Made by a program: the position numbers and the translations under genes. A DNA stretch of 64,000 nucleotides from CAJCIS01 sp965276755 (GTDB lineage: Bacteria > Pseudomonadota > Alphaproteobacteria > Acetobacterales > Acetobacteraceae), in assembly GCA_965276755.1 (NCBI GenBank), contig OZ255625.1, forward strand, positions 248,001-312,000, written 5' to 3'. This document shows positions 40,406-49,838 of the stretch, one piece after another (position 1 is the stretch's first letter; each line of letters starts with the position of its first letter). The notes beneath the pieces are model-generated. The model searched no databases and was not told the origin of the DNA. It saw only the letters and a program-made list of their open reading frames with translations.

Positions 40406-42208
40406 TTACGCAACCTCCTCAAGCACCCGGGTCGCACGCTTGGGCAGCAGCATGAAGGCAGGGATCTCATCACCAAATCCGGTGACCGACGGACCAAGGT
40501 CCTCCTCCCGCCAGCGGCGCGGTGGGCGGGCGTCTGCGCGCGTGGGCTCCGGCTCCGGGCGGCGATCGCGCCGCGGTTCCTCGCGCAGCGGGGATACTTC
40601 AGCGCGAATATCGGCGCGTACCGAGCGTTCGGGCTCACGCGGACGGTCGCGGTTGCCCTGTCCGGTGCGGGTCCCGGCCTCCGCGCTGGGAGCAACGGTG
40701 ATTGACTCCGCCTCGCGCGGCGTTTCCTTGGCGCGGCTGCGGCTGCGCGGTTTGGCAGCGCTATCGCCGCGGCCGGTCTTGGCCGGGCTGGCAGATGACG
40801 TGCGGCCCCGCCCGCGGCGCCTGCCGTCGGTTTCGGCCCAATCGACCACGTCCAGGCCTTCCACGGTAATGCGTGGAATTGAATGACCGGTCAGCTTTTC
40901 GATCGCTTGCACGGCCAGGCGGTCTTCGGGACCGGCCAGCGTAAAGGCCGCCCCGGTCTTGCCCGCGCGCCCGGTGCGGCCGAGGCGGTGGACGTAATCC
41001 TCGGCATGGTGCGGCACGTCGAAATTAAAAACGTGGCTGAGGCCGCCGATGTCGATGCCGCGCGCTGCCACGTCGCTGCACACGAGCAGGCGGATCTCGC
41101 CCGCCTTGAATTTCTCCAACGTGGCAAAGCGTGCCGGCTGGGGCATGTCCCCATGCAGCGCGCCGACCGAAAATCCGTGCTTGCCGAGCGATTTGTAAAG
41201 CACGTCCACATCGCGCTTGCGGTTGCAGAAGATCAGCGCGCTCTGCACGTCTTCCTGGCGAATCAGCCGGCGCAGCGCCTCGCGCTTGTCCTGTTCGGCG
41301 CTGAGCAGCAGACCGGCGACGATCGTGGTCGCCACCGTCGCCGATTTGCTGACCGTGATCATCTTGGGATTGTCGAGGAAAGCTTCGGTTAGGCGATTGA
41401 TCTCGGGTGACATGGTGGCCGAGAAGAACAGCGTCTGGCGCGATTTGGGCAGGAAGCCGACGATTTTTTCCACGTCGGGAATAAAGCCCATGTCGAGCAT
41501 GCGGTCCGCCTCATCGATCACCAGCACTCGGCAATCGGTCAGCAGCAGCCCGCCGCGATCAAACAGGTCCAGCAGCCGGCCCGGCGTGGCGATCAGCACG
41601 TCAACGCCCTTCATGAGCGCGTCACGCTGGTCGTTCAGGCTCTCGCCGCCGATCAGCAGCGCGTGGTTGAGCTTGAGGTGCTTGCCGTAGAGTACGAAGT
41701 TTTCCGCGACCTGCAGCGCCAGCTCACGCGTCGGCTCCAGGATCAGGCTGCGCGGCATGCGCGCGCGAGCGCGGCTGCCCGAGAGGATATCCATCATCGG
41801 CAATACGAAACTGGCGGTCTTGCCGGTGCCTGTCTGCGCCACGCCCAGCACGTCCCGCCCGGCCAGCACCACGGGAATGGCCTGGGCCTGGATCGGCGTG
41901 GGATGCAGGTAGCCCTTTTCGGCGATCGCCTGAAGGATGGGTTCGGACAGGCCGGTGTCGGAGAAAAGGGGCAGCGCCAATGCGGGAATGAGGGGCAACT
42001 CTGCTGGGGGAGCGTCCTGCGACACAGCTGCTGCGGCGTCTTCGCTCGCAGGCCAATTGGCGGGCGCCACATGCTCGGGTGTGGCGTCAGGCAGGGCGTG
42101 CAGGCGTGTTTCGGCATGCGGCTGGAGCGGGGCCGGCACGGTGTCAGCTTGTACGGTGTCAGCTTGTACAGGCGCGGGCGCCTCGAAGGCGTCTTGATCG
42201 TTCAACAA
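40406..42208 (-). CDS. rhlE: DEAD-box RNA helicase (RhlE-like)
   Basis: 600 residues. After a low-complexity N-terminus with a tandem QADTV duplication come the Q motif (F...GYLHPTPIQAQAIP), AQTGTGKT, PTRELALQ, TPGRLLDLF, DEAD (VIDEADRMLD), SAT, ARGIDI and HRLGRTGR. The C-terminal 150 residues are rich in Arg, Pro and Glu, a likely unstructured RNA-binding tail. The role is probably rRNA or mRNA remodelling at low temperature, as for other RhlE proteins. Divergent from the GH15 gene with a 240-base gap. Confidence 0.93.
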   Translation of the reverse strand: MLNDQDAFEAPAPVQADTVQADTVPAPLQPHAETRLHALPDATPEHVAPANWPASEDAAAAVSQDAPPAELPLIPALALPLFSDTGLSEPILQAIAEKGYLHPTPIQAQAIPVVLAGRDVLGVAQTGTGKTASFVLPMMDILSGSRARARMPRSLILEPTRELALQVAENFVLYGKHLKLNHALLIGGESLNDQRDALMKGVDVLIATPGRLLDLFDRGGLLLTDCRVLVIDEADRMLDMGFIPDVEKIVGFLPKSRQTLFFSATMSPEINRLTEAFLDNPKMITVSKSATVATTIVAGLLLSAEQDKREALRRLIRQEDVQSALIFCNRKRDVDVLYKSLGKHGFSVGALHGDMPQPARFATLEKFKAGEIRLLVCSDVAARGIDIGGLSHVFNFDVPHHAEDYVHRLGRTGRAGKTGAAFTLAGPEDRLAVQAIEKLTGHSIPRITVEGLDVVDWAETDGRRRGRGRTSSASPAKTGRGDSAAKPRSRSRAKETPREAESITVAPSAEAGTRTGQGNRDRPREPERSVRADIRAEVSPLREEPRRDRRPEPEPTRADARPPRRWREEDLGPSVTGFGDEIPAFMLLPKRATRVLEEVA

Positions 42209-42448
42209 CGGATCTCAATCGATTAGGGGTGGGTGGGGCCATTCGGCCACGGCGATACGCGTTCTCGCCTCAGCCTGGCCGCGGGGGCACAAGGACGGAT
42301 ATCAGAACGCTTCGCTGGACCGCCATATCTTGAAAAGTCGCGGCAAAGTCAAGCATTAACCGACATGCCTGCGGCAACACCATCCTATACCTGAGCCAAC
42401 TCCGGGCAATCTCCTCCCCTACTTCTCCTTTCGTCAAAGGTTTCACCT

Positions 42449-44293
42449 ATGCAAAGCAAGGCGCAAGATCAGGCGCAAGATCAGGCCCTGCCGATCGAAG
42501 ATTACGCCATTATCGGCAATCGCCTGACCGCCGCCCTGGTGGGGCGCAATGGATCGATCGACTGGCTCTGCCTGCCGCGTTTCGACAGCGCCGCGTGCTT
42601 TGCAGGCCTGCTCGGCGGGCGGGACAACGGCTTCTGGCAAATCGCTCCCCTCGCGGAGGCGCGTGTCACGCGGGCCTACCAGGAAGACACCCTGGTCCTG
42701 GAGACGCTGTTCGAAACGTCCCACGGCGCGGTGGCGCTGATCGATTTCATGGTGCCCGGCACGTCGGGCACGCATTTGTTCCGCCTGGTGCAAGGCCGGC
42801 GCGGACATGTGGCCATGCGGCTGCGCCTGGCGCTGCGTTTCGATTACGGCATTTCGATCCCCTGGGTCACGCGCCTGGCGCCGGAAGCGGGTGTGGGGAT
42901 CGTGGCCATTTCGGGCCCCGAACTCGTCGCCCTGCGCACGCCGGTAAAGACGCATGGCAAGGATATGACGACGGTCGGCGATTTTCTCGTGCGCGCCGGC
43001 GAGATGGTGCCATTCCAGCTCAGCCATGGGCCCTCCCACCTGCCCGTGCCGGACGCGATGGAGCCGCAGGCGGCTCTGGAGACGACAATTGCCTATTGGC
43101 GGGCATTTGCCGGAAAATGCCAATTCGAGGCGCCGGCGGGTGCGACCCGTTGGAAGCCAGCGTTCAAGCGCTCGCTGATTACGCTGAAAGCGCTGACCTA
43201 TGCGCCGACGGGGGGCATTGTGGCAGCACCCACGACGAGCCTGCCGGAGAGCCTGGGTGGCGCGCGCAATTGGGATTACCGGTTCTGCTGGCTGCGCGAT
43301 GCCACGCTCGTTTTGTATGCGCTGATGGGTGCCGGCTATACCGACGAAGCGGTGCAGTGGCGCGACTGGCTGCAGCGAAGCATCGCTGGAAGTGCCGCGC
43401 AGATCCAGATCATGTACGGCCTGCACGGCGAGCGCCGGCTGGATGAGTGGGAGGTATCCTGGCTGGCCGGCTACCAGGGTGCAAAGCCTGTGCGCATCGG
43501 CAATGGCGCGGCCGGCCAGGTGCAATTGGATGTGTATGGCGAGGTGCTGGATTGCCTTCACCACGCCCGCCGCACCGGCCTGCGCCCGGCGCCGCATGGC
43601 TGGGCGCTGCAGCGCGGGATTGTCGAGCACCTGATGACGATCTGGGACAAGCCCGATGAGGGAATATGGGAAGTGCGCGGCGGGTCCCGCCATTTCACCT
43701 ACAGCAAGGTCATGGCCTGGGTGGCGATCGATCGCATGATCCGCGATGCGCAGCACCATCACATGTCCGGCGACGTTTCAATGTGGCGCAGCGTGCGCGA
43801 GAAGATTCATGCCGAAATCATGACCCGCGGCTTTGATGCGGAGCGCAACACCTTCGTGCAGAGTTATGACGCGCGCGAGCTCGATGCCAGCCTGCTGCTG
43901 CTGCCGACCGTCGGTTTCATTCCGGCGCACGATCCGCGCATGCGCGGCACGGTGGCCGCCATCGAGGCCGAGTTGCTGGTCGATGGTTTCGTGCAGCGCT
44001 ATCAGTCGGGCAGCGGCGTGGATGGGCTGGCACCGGGCGAGGGTGCGTTCCTGGCGTGCACCTTCTGGCTCGCCGACGCCTACGCGCAACAGGGACGGCA
44101 CCGCGACGCGCGTGACCTGTTCGAGCGCATGCTGGATTTGCGCAATGATGTGGGCTTGCTCGCCGAGGAATACGATGTCGTGGCGAAACGGCAAGTGGGC
44201 AATTTCCCCCAAGCGTTTTCACATGTGGCGCTGGTGGGTTGTGCGATGACGCTGTCGGGTTCGCGCCGGGGGCGGGGGCACCACGCGGAGTGA
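42449..44293 (+). CDS. Glycoside hydrolase family 15 protein
   Basis: 614 residues of the glucoamylase/trehalase-type GH15 fold. It opens IEDYAIIGNRLTAALVGRNGSIDWLCLPRFDS, the hallmark of the bacterial cytoplasmic group, then RNWDYRFCWLRDATLVLYAL, DEGIWEVRGGSRHFTYSKVMAWVAIDR (general acid Glu) and LLAEEYDVVAKRQVGNFPQAFSHVALV (general base Glu). It has no signal peptide, so it likely acts on trehalose or small alpha-glucans in the cytoplasm. ATG has AAAGG upstream. The stop overlaps the modB start. Confidence 0.93.
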   Translation: MQSKAQDQAQDQALPIEDYAIIGNRLTAALVGRNGSIDWLCLPRFDSAACFAGLLGGRDNGFWQIAPLAEARVTRAYQEDTLVLETLFETSHGAVALIDFMVPGTSGTHLFRLVQGRRGHVAMRLRLALRFDYGISIPWVTRLAPEAGVGIVAISGPELVALRTPVKTHGKDMTTVGDFLVRAGEMVPFQLSHGPSHLPVPDAMEPQAALETTIAYWRAFAGKCQFEAPAGATRWKPAFKRSLITLKALTYAPTGGIVAAPTTSLPESLGGARNWDYRFCWLRDATLVLYALMGAGYTDEAVQWRDWLQRSIAGSAAQIQIMYGLHGERRLDEWEVSWLAGYQGAKPVRIGNGAAGQVQLDVYGEVLDCLHHARRTGLRPAPHGWALQRGIVEHLMTIWDKPDEGIWEVRGGSRHFTYSKVMAWVAIDRMIRDAQHHHMSGDVSMWRSVREKIHAEIMTRGFDAERNTFVQSYDARELDASLLLLPTVGFIPAHDPRMRGTVAAIEAELLVDGFVQRYQSGSGVDGLAPGEGAFLACTFWLADAYAQQGRHRDARDLFERMLDLRNDVGLLAEEYDVVAKRQVGNFPQAFSHVALVGCAMTLSGSRRGRGHHAE

Positions 44294-44982
44294 GGTTGGA
44301 CTTGCCCGCGCCGCCCACTCCCGAGGAATGGCAGGTCATTTGCCTGACATTGCGCGTGGCCGGCATGGCGGTGGGCGCCGGATTGCCTTTGGCCGTGATC
44401 ATGGGCTGGGCGCTGTCGCATCGCTTTCCGGGCCGCTTCTTGGTGACGGCCATCGTGCATCTGCCGCTGGCATTGCCACCAGTCGTCACGGGCTGGTTGC
44501 TGCTGATCGTCTGTGGCGCGCAGGGGCCGGTGGGTAGGTGGCTTTGGGCGACGCTGCATGTGCGGCTGGCCTTTACCACGGCGGGTGCCGCGCTGGCGTG
44601 CGGGGTCATGGTCTTTCCGTTGATGGTGCGGACAATCCGGCTGGGCATGGAGGCGGTCGACCCCGGTTTGGGTGAGGCTGCGCGCACGCTGGGCGCGGGT
44701 GCTGTGGACCGGTTCTTTTCGGTGACGTTGCCTTTGGCCGGGCCGGGCGTGCTGGCGGCGGCCGTGTTCGGGTTCACTGCCTCGCTGGGAGAGTTTGGCG
44801 CCGTGATCACGTTTGCGGCAAATATTCCCGGGCAGACGCAGACGCTGCCGCTGGCGATTTATAGCGCGCTGCAGAGCCCGGGCGGGGAAGCGATGGCGGC
44901 GCGGCTGTCGTTGTTTTCGGTGGTGCTGGCGCTGGCCGGGCTGTTGGTGGCGGAGCGGGTGGGCGCGCGGGTTCGGCGGTGA
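44290..44982 (+). CDS. modB: Molybdate-type ABC transporter permease (ModB), orphan
   Basis: 230 residues with about five membrane helices. It opens EEWQVICLTLRVAGMAVGAGLPLAVIMGWAL, has the family segment LPLALPPVVTGWLLL and the ATPase-contact (EAA) loop LGEAARTLGAGAVDRFFSVTLPLAGPG, then FTASLGEFGAVITFAANIPGQTQTLPLAIY, the ModB signature. The GTG at 44290 overlaps the GH15 stop. Neither modA nor modC is present next to it, so the partners must lie elsewhere or the gene is a relic. Confidence 0.88.
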   Translation: MRLDLPAPPTPEEWQVICLTLRVAGMAVGAGLPLAVIMGWALSHRFPGRFLVTAIVHLPLALPPVVTGWLLLIVCGAQGPVGRWLWATLHVRLAFTTAGAALACGVMVFPLMVRTIRLGMEAVDPGLGEAARTLGAGAVDRFFSVTLPLAGPGVLAAAVFGFTASLGEFGAVITFAANIPGQTQTLPLAIYSALQSPGGEAMAARLSLFSVVLALAGLLVAERVGARVRR

Positions 44983-45010
44983 GCATCACCACCCGATCAG
45001 GATGGCAACG

Positions 45011-46399
45011 CTACCTCGCCCCGCTGGGCCAAAGCACGACCCGAAGCGTTTGCAGGATAATCAGCAGATCAAACAAGATCGAAAAGTTCTTCACATAAAA
45101 CAAATCATAACTCAGCTTCGACCGCGCATCCTCGATCGAGGCGCCATACGGGTAATTGATCTGTGCCCAGCCCGTCAGCCCGGCCTTGACCATGTGCCGC
45201 TCCCGATACAGCGGTAAATGCTCCGCCAGCTCGGCGACGAATTTGGGCCGCTCCGGCCGCGGACCCACCAGCGACATGTGGCCGGCCAGCACGTTGAACA
45301 ATTGCGGCATCTCGTCCACGCGGCTCTGGCGCAGGAAGTTGCCCACGCGGGTAATGCGCGAATCGCGCTTGGCCGCCCAAACGGCGCCCGCCGCCTCCGC
45401 GTCCGTGCGCATTGTGCGCAGCTTGTAGATGTTGAACGGGCGATCGTTGCGGGTAATCCGCTCCTGGCTGTAGAGGATCGGGCCGCCATCATCGATCTTG
45501 ATGGCAAGTGCGGCCAGTGCCAGAAACGGCGTGAATGCAATCAGAAGAACCAGGGCCACCGCGATGTCGAGCGTGCGCTTGAGCGTATTGTCGATCACGC
45601 CGAAATAAAAGCCATCGGAGTACAGCATCCAGCCGACATCGACGCGGCGCGTATCCACGCGGCGGATTTCGTGCTCGAGAAAACTGAGGTACTGAATGAT
45701 CGGGTAGCCTTCCTTCTTGCAGATCAACAGGCTGTCCAAATTCATCCCGCGGCGCTCATCTGGTGCTATCACGATCGCATCCGCCTCAATGGCGCGCGCA
45801 ATCGGCAGAACATCCCCACCCGGCGCGGGCAGGATGCGATCCGGATGCGCGCGGGCCAGCCGCGGATCGACCTCGCCCAAACCGGCACTTTGCACGAAGG
45901 TGATGTCGTAGGTGCTGGTGCCCTCGTTATTCAGCATGCACACCAGGTCCCAGGCTTGCACGCCGGCACCGATGATCAGCAGCCGCCGCTTGAAGACGCC
46001 GCCGCGCTTGAGCGCCGAGAAGAGCAGGCGCGCCACAACGGCCGCCATGGTAAAGCTGAGGAAAGCACCCGCAAACAGCCGTACCCGATCGGCCGGGCCG
46101 CCCAACCAGGGTGCGAGCACCGCCAGGCAGCACGCCGTGGCCACTGCGCCCAGGCTGACCGCCAGCGGCACGCGTGCCAGCGAATTACGCGTGTCGATCA
46201 GCGCGTCCCGGCGATAAAGGCCCAGCGCGTACAGGCACACGATATCCGCGGTCGGATACAGCACTGCGCCCAGGCCGTCCGGCGTCGCCTCGAAACATTC
46301 CGACCCCCAGCAGCCGAAATGCAAAGCCAGAGGCCAGACCAGAAGAAGAAGGAGCGCGTCGAGAAAAAACAGCGCCTTGCCAGTCGTCAATGCGGGCAT
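45011..46399 (-). CDS. Polyprenyl-phosphate sugar phosphotransferase, WcaJ type
   Basis: 462 residues that start exopolysaccharide repeat units by transferring a sugar-1-phosphate to undecaprenyl phosphate. An N-terminal four-helix membrane part, a CoA-binding-like Rossmann domain (RRLLIIGAGVQAWDLVCML) and the C-terminal catalytic domain: KRTLDIAVALVLLIAFTPFLA, KLRTMRTDA, RVDEMPQLFNVLAGHMSLVGPRPERP and KAGLTGWAQINYPYG. ATG at 46399 was chosen; the longer frame runs into the family-C repeat. No further polysaccharide genes adjoin it. Confidence 0.92.
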   Translation of the reverse strand: MPALTTGKALFFLDALLLLLVWPLALHFGCWGSECFEATPDGLGAVLYPTADIVCLYALGLYRRDALIDTRNSLARVPLAVSLGAVATACCLAVLAPWLGGPADRVRLFAGAFLSFTMAAVVARLLFSALKRGGVFKRRLLIIGAGVQAWDLVCMLNNEGTSTYDITFVQSAGLGEVDPRLARAHPDRILPAPGGDVLPIARAIEADAIVIAPDERRGMNLDSLLICKKEGYPIIQYLSFLEHEIRRVDTRRVDVGWMLYSDGFYFGVIDNTLKRTLDIAVALVLLIAFTPFLALAALAIKIDDGGPILYSQERITRNDRPFNIYKLRTMRTDAEAAGAVWAAKRDSRITRVGNFLRQSRVDEMPQLFNVLAGHMSLVGPRPERPKFVAELAEHLPLYRERHMVKAGLTGWAQINYPYGASIEDARSKLSYDLFYVKNFSILFDLLIILQTLRVVLWPSGAR

Positions 46400-46415
46400 C
46401 TCCGGTGGTGGGGGG

Positions 46416-46595
46416 AAGGCCAGGGGCTCTGCCCCTGGACCCCGCTGGGGCCTGAGGCCCCAGACCCCCACTTGTTAGGTGTTGGAGGGGCCATACGTGA
46501 TTTCACAACACGCGAGTCGGCCCCCCTCCTACACCTAACAAATAGGTTCTAAGGACTTGTCCTTGGCGGGGTCCAGGGGCAGAGCCCCTGGCCTT
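46416..46595. repeat. Family-C element with perfect 28-base terminal inverted repeats
   Basis: 180 bases. The left end 46416-46443 (aaggccaggggctctgcccc...) is the exact reverse complement of 46568-46595. Inside is a second arm pair (ttgttaggtgttggagggg and its near complement cccctcctacacctaacaa) around a 32-base centre. The layout is MITE-like, but no target duplication was confirmed. It separates the sugar transferase from the RND gene. Confidence 0.88.
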
Positions 46596-46600
46596 ACTTC

Positions 46601-49600
46601 CTACTCCGCCGGCGCATGCACGATGGGCGCGCGGCGCCGACGTACCAATCGTTCCAGCGCCAGATACACCACAGGTGTGGTATAAAGGGTTAGCGCCTGG
46701 CTCACGATCAGCCCCCCCACAATGGCCACGCCCAGCGGACGGCGCAGTTCGGCGCCGGTGCCCCAGGCCAAAGCGAGGGGCAGGGCGCCGCAGATCGCGG
46801 CGAGCGTGGTCATAATGATCGGGCGGAAGCGCTCGATGCAGGCTTCGCGGATGGCCTCATCGGGGGTCATGCCGCGGTCACGCTGCGCTTCCAGCGCAAA
46901 ATCGACCAGCATGATGGCGTTCTTTTTGACGATGCCCATGAGCAGCACGATGCCGATGATGCTCATGACGCCGAAATCGCTGCCGGTGATCAGCACGGCC
47001 AGCAGCGCGCCCACGCCGGCCGAGGGCAGGGTGGAAAGGATCGTTAACGGGTGAAGCAGGCTTTCGTAGAGCACGCCGAGCACGATGTAGATCGACAGCA
47101 GGGCTGCCACCAGCAGCGCGGGTTCGGATTTGAGCGAATCGGAAGCCCATTTCGCATTGCCGGCGAAATCGGTGTGCAGCGAGGCGGGCGGATTGAGGCC
47201 GGCAGCGACCGCTTGCGCGCGCGGCATGGCGGTGCCGAGCGGCATCGAAGGATCGAGATTGAAGCTGATGCTGCTGGTGGGCAGTTCGCCCTCGTGCCGG
47301 ACGGTGAGCGGCGTGGTGCTGAACGATGTGCTCACCACGCTGCTGAGCGGGACCTGCGTGCCTGTGTTTGCCGCGACATAGACGTGGTCGAGGTAATGCG
47401 GATCCTGCTGCAGCCAGGGCAGCGTTTCCAAAACCACCTTGTACTGGTTGCGTTGTTCATAGATCGTGGAGATCTGGCGCTGTGCAAAGGCGTTCGCCAA
47501 CGCATTGTCAATTGCGGCGACCGAAACCTGCAGGCGCGCGGCGGCGGCGCGATCGATGTTCAGCTTGACCTCGGGCGCGCCGACATCCTGATCCGACGTC
47601 ACATCCGAAAACCCTGGTTCGTGGCGCAGGGCGTTTTCGATCTTGGTCGTCCAGGCATTGAGTTCAGGCAAGTTGGCGTCCAGGACCAGGAATTGGTATT
47701 GGGCACCGCCGCTGCGGCCGCCGCCACGGATATCCTGGGCGGCAAAGAGCACAGTGCGCAGGCCGGGCACGCCATTCAGCTTGGGACGCAGCCGCGCAAT
47801 GATGTCCTTGGCGCCGGCGCGCTGCGCGAGCGGCTTGAGTGTCACCGATATCTGCCCACGATTGGCCGATTCAAAACCATAGGTGACACCGACGCTTGAG
47901 CTGACCGCGGCGACCGATGGGTCCTTGAGGATAATATCGACGACCCGCTGCTGCAGACGTGACATTTCGCCAAACGAGACCGAGGGTGCGGCAATGGTGG
48001 TGCCGGTGAGCAGGCCGGTATCCTGTTCGACCAAAAAGCCTTTCGGCACCACGCTGTAGAGCCAGATCGTCATGACGATTGTGCCGAGCGTGAGTGCGAG
48101 CATCAGCAAGCGCCGGCGCAGCGCCCAATCAAGGCCACGGCTGTAGGAGGCGAGGACGCGGCGGAACACGCGCTCGACCGCGTCATCGAACCGTTTGAGG
48201 CGGCCTGTGGGTACGGCATCGACCATGCGCGCGCAGACCATCGGCGTCAGTGTGAGCGAGACCAGCGCCGAAATGCCGATCGCAAAAGTCAGCGTGAAGG
48301 CGAATTCGTGGAAGATGCTGCCCAGAATGCCGCCCATGAAGAGCAGCGGGATGAAGACCGCAACAAGCGAGAGGCTGATCGAAATCACCGTGAATCCGAT
48401 CTGGCGCGCGCCGGCAATTGCCGCCGCCATCGGCGCCATGCCCTGCTCGCGCAGGCGCGTGATGTTCTCGATCATGACGATGGCATCATCGACGACGAAG
48501 CCAACGGAGATGGTGATTGCCATCAGCGAGTAATTGTTAAGCGAAAACCCCATCGCCCACATGCCGACCAACGTGCCGGCAATCGAGAGCGGCACGGTGA
48601 CCGCCGCGGCGAACGTGGCCGTGATCCGGCGCAGGAAGATGGCCACCGTCATGGTGACGAGAAAGCCCGTGATCAGCAGAGTAATCTGCACGTCATTGGT
48701 GCTGGCGCGGATCGTGCTGGTGCGGTCGTCCAGGACGGTGACGTGGATTTCGGGCGAGATCCACTTGGTCAGTTGCGGCAAAATCTTGCGCACGCGATCG
48801 ACCGTCTGGATCACGTTGGCGCCGGTGATCTTGCTGACGTTGAGGATAATGGCCGGTGTGCGACCCTGCCAGGCGGCCAGGCGCGTGTTGGTGACGCCCT
48901 CGATCACGTGCGCCACGTCCGACAGGCGCAGCACCGCGCCGTTATGCGCGCGCAGCACGATGCGCCCATAATCGGCCGCGCGTGAAATCTGGCCGTTGAT
49001 GTCGATCTGTTCGGAGCGCTGCGGCCCTTCGAAATTGCCCGTGGGTTCCAGCACGTTGGCGTTCTTGACAGCGGTGAGCACGTCCTGGCTGGAAATGCCG
49101 GCCGCACGCAGCGCCCCGGGATCGAGCTGGATGCGCACCGCCGGCGTCTGCCCGCCTTGTATCTGCACCTGGCTGACGCCTTGCACCTGGCTCAGGCGCT
49201 GGGCGAAAATCGTGTCGGCCGCGTCATACACCTGGCCAGTAGAAAGCGTGTCCGACGACAGCCCGATGGTGATGATGGGCGAGTCCGCCGGATTGACCTT
49301 CTTGTAAAAGGGCCGCAGCGGCAGATCGGATGGCAGGTCGGCTTGCGTGGCATTGATCGCGGCCTGGACGTCGTGCGCGGCACCTTCAATGTCTTTGTTG
49401 AAATCGAAGATGACGACAACGTTGGACGCGCCCGTCGAATTGACCGAAGTGACTTCAGAGACGCCGCCGATGGCGCCGAGATGTCGTTCCAACGGTGCGG
49501 CGATGGAATTGGCCATGGTCGCGGGATCGGCGCCTGGCCGGTTGGTAAAGACGACGATGACGGGAATGTCGATATTCGGCAGCGGGGCCACGGGCAGAAA

Positions 49601-49690
49601 CAGGTAGGCGACCGCGCCGGCCACGAACAGGCCGATGGAGAGCAGGATGGTCGCGACCGGCCGCGCTATGAAGGGTGCGGAGAAGTTCAC
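46601..49690 (-). CDS. RND efflux pump, MdtC-like inner-membrane subunit
   Basis: 1029 residues, twelve membrane helices with two large periplasmic loops. It opens NFSAPFIARPVATILLSIGLF and has PNIDIPVIVV, the proton-relay region in helix 4 (VGFVVDDAIVMIENI), RVRKILP...WISPEI and the late ILLMGIVKKNAIMLVDFAL. It is the downstream member of a pair of RND subunits, as in MdtBC heteromultimers (drug, bile salt or metal-chelate efflux). Two family-B repeats lie in the gap to the upstream subunit. No membrane fusion protein is adjacent. Confidence 0.93.
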   Translation of the reverse strand: MNFSAPFIARPVATILLSIGLFVAGAVAYLFLPVAPLPNIDIPVIVVFTNRPGADPATMANSIAAPLERHLGAIGGVSEVTSVNSTGASNVVVIFDFNKDIEGAAHDVQAAINATQADLPSDLPLRPFYKKVNPADSPIITIGLSSDTLSTGQVYDAADTIFAQRLSQVQGVSQVQIQGGQTPAVRIQLDPGALRAAGISSQDVLTAVKNANVLEPTGNFEGPQRSEQIDINGQISRAADYGRIVLRAHNGAVLRLSDVAHVIEGVTNTRLAAWQGRTPAIILNVSKITGANVIQTVDRVRKILPQLTKWISPEIHVTVLDDRTSTIRASTNDVQITLLITGFLVTMTVAIFLRRITATFAAAVTVPLSIAGTLVGMWAMGFSLNNYSLMAITISVGFVVDDAIVMIENITRLREQGMAPMAAAIAGARQIGFTVISISLSLVAVFIPLLFMGGILGSIFHEFAFTLTFAIGISALVSLTLTPMVCARMVDAVPTGRLKRFDDAVERVFRRVLASYSRGLDWALRRRLLMLALTLGTIVMTIWLYSVVPKGFLVEQDTGLLTGTTIAAPSVSFGEMSRLQQRVVDIILKDPSVAAVSSSVGVTYGFESANRGQISVTLKPLAQRAGAKDIIARLRPKLNGVPGLRTVLFAAQDIRGGGRSGGAQYQFLVLDANLPELNAWTTKIENALRHEPGFSDVTSDQDVGAPEVKLNIDRAAAARLQVSVAAIDNALANAFAQRQISTIYEQRNQYKVVLETLPWLQQDPHYLDHVYVAANTGTQVPLSSVVSTSFSTTPLTVRHEGELPTSSISFNLDPSMPLGTAMPRAQAVAAGLNPPASLHTDFAGNAKWASDSLKSEPALLVAALLSIYIVLGVLYESLLHPLTILSTLPSAGVGALLAVLITGSDFGVMSIIGIVLLMGIVKKNAIMLVDFALEAQRDRGMTPDEAIREACIERFRPIIMTTLAAICGALPLALAWGTGAELRRPLGVAIVGGLIVSQALTLYTTPVVYLALERLVRRRRAPIVHAPAE

Positions 49691-49717
49691 GCTGCGGCGC
49701 TGCAGAAAAAAGAAAGG

Positions 49718-49758
49718 CTGGGTGGGATGAAGCCATCCCCCCCAGACCCCCCGGCATC
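49718..49758. repeat. Family-B repeat between the RND genes, copy 1
   Basis: gctgggtgggatgaagccat, C-tract, agaccccccggcatc; the GATG-AAGC-CATC loop variant, as at 21011. Confidence 0.82.
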
Positions 49759-49782
49759 AATTTTGACTCGATTTAAATATAT

Positions 49783-49820
49783 GACGGGGGGTTTGGGGGG
49801 GATGGCACATCTCCCCCAAT
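49783..49820. repeat. Family-B repeat between the RND genes, copy 2
   Basis: gacggggggtttgggggggatggcacatctcccccaat. It is inverted relative to copy 1 and starts 19 bases past the stop of the upstream RND gene. Confidence 0.85.
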
Positions 49821-49838
49821 CTTGGCTTCGCACTTGCC

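Noticed and set aside
42209..42448. Small RNA or riboswitch in the 240-base gap between the helicase and GH15 genes
   Set aside because: No conserved structure was recognised; it most likely holds two divergent promoters.
46416..46595. Insertion sequence
   Set aside because: The element has IS-like ends but is only 180 bases and encodes no transposase; listed as a repeat instead.
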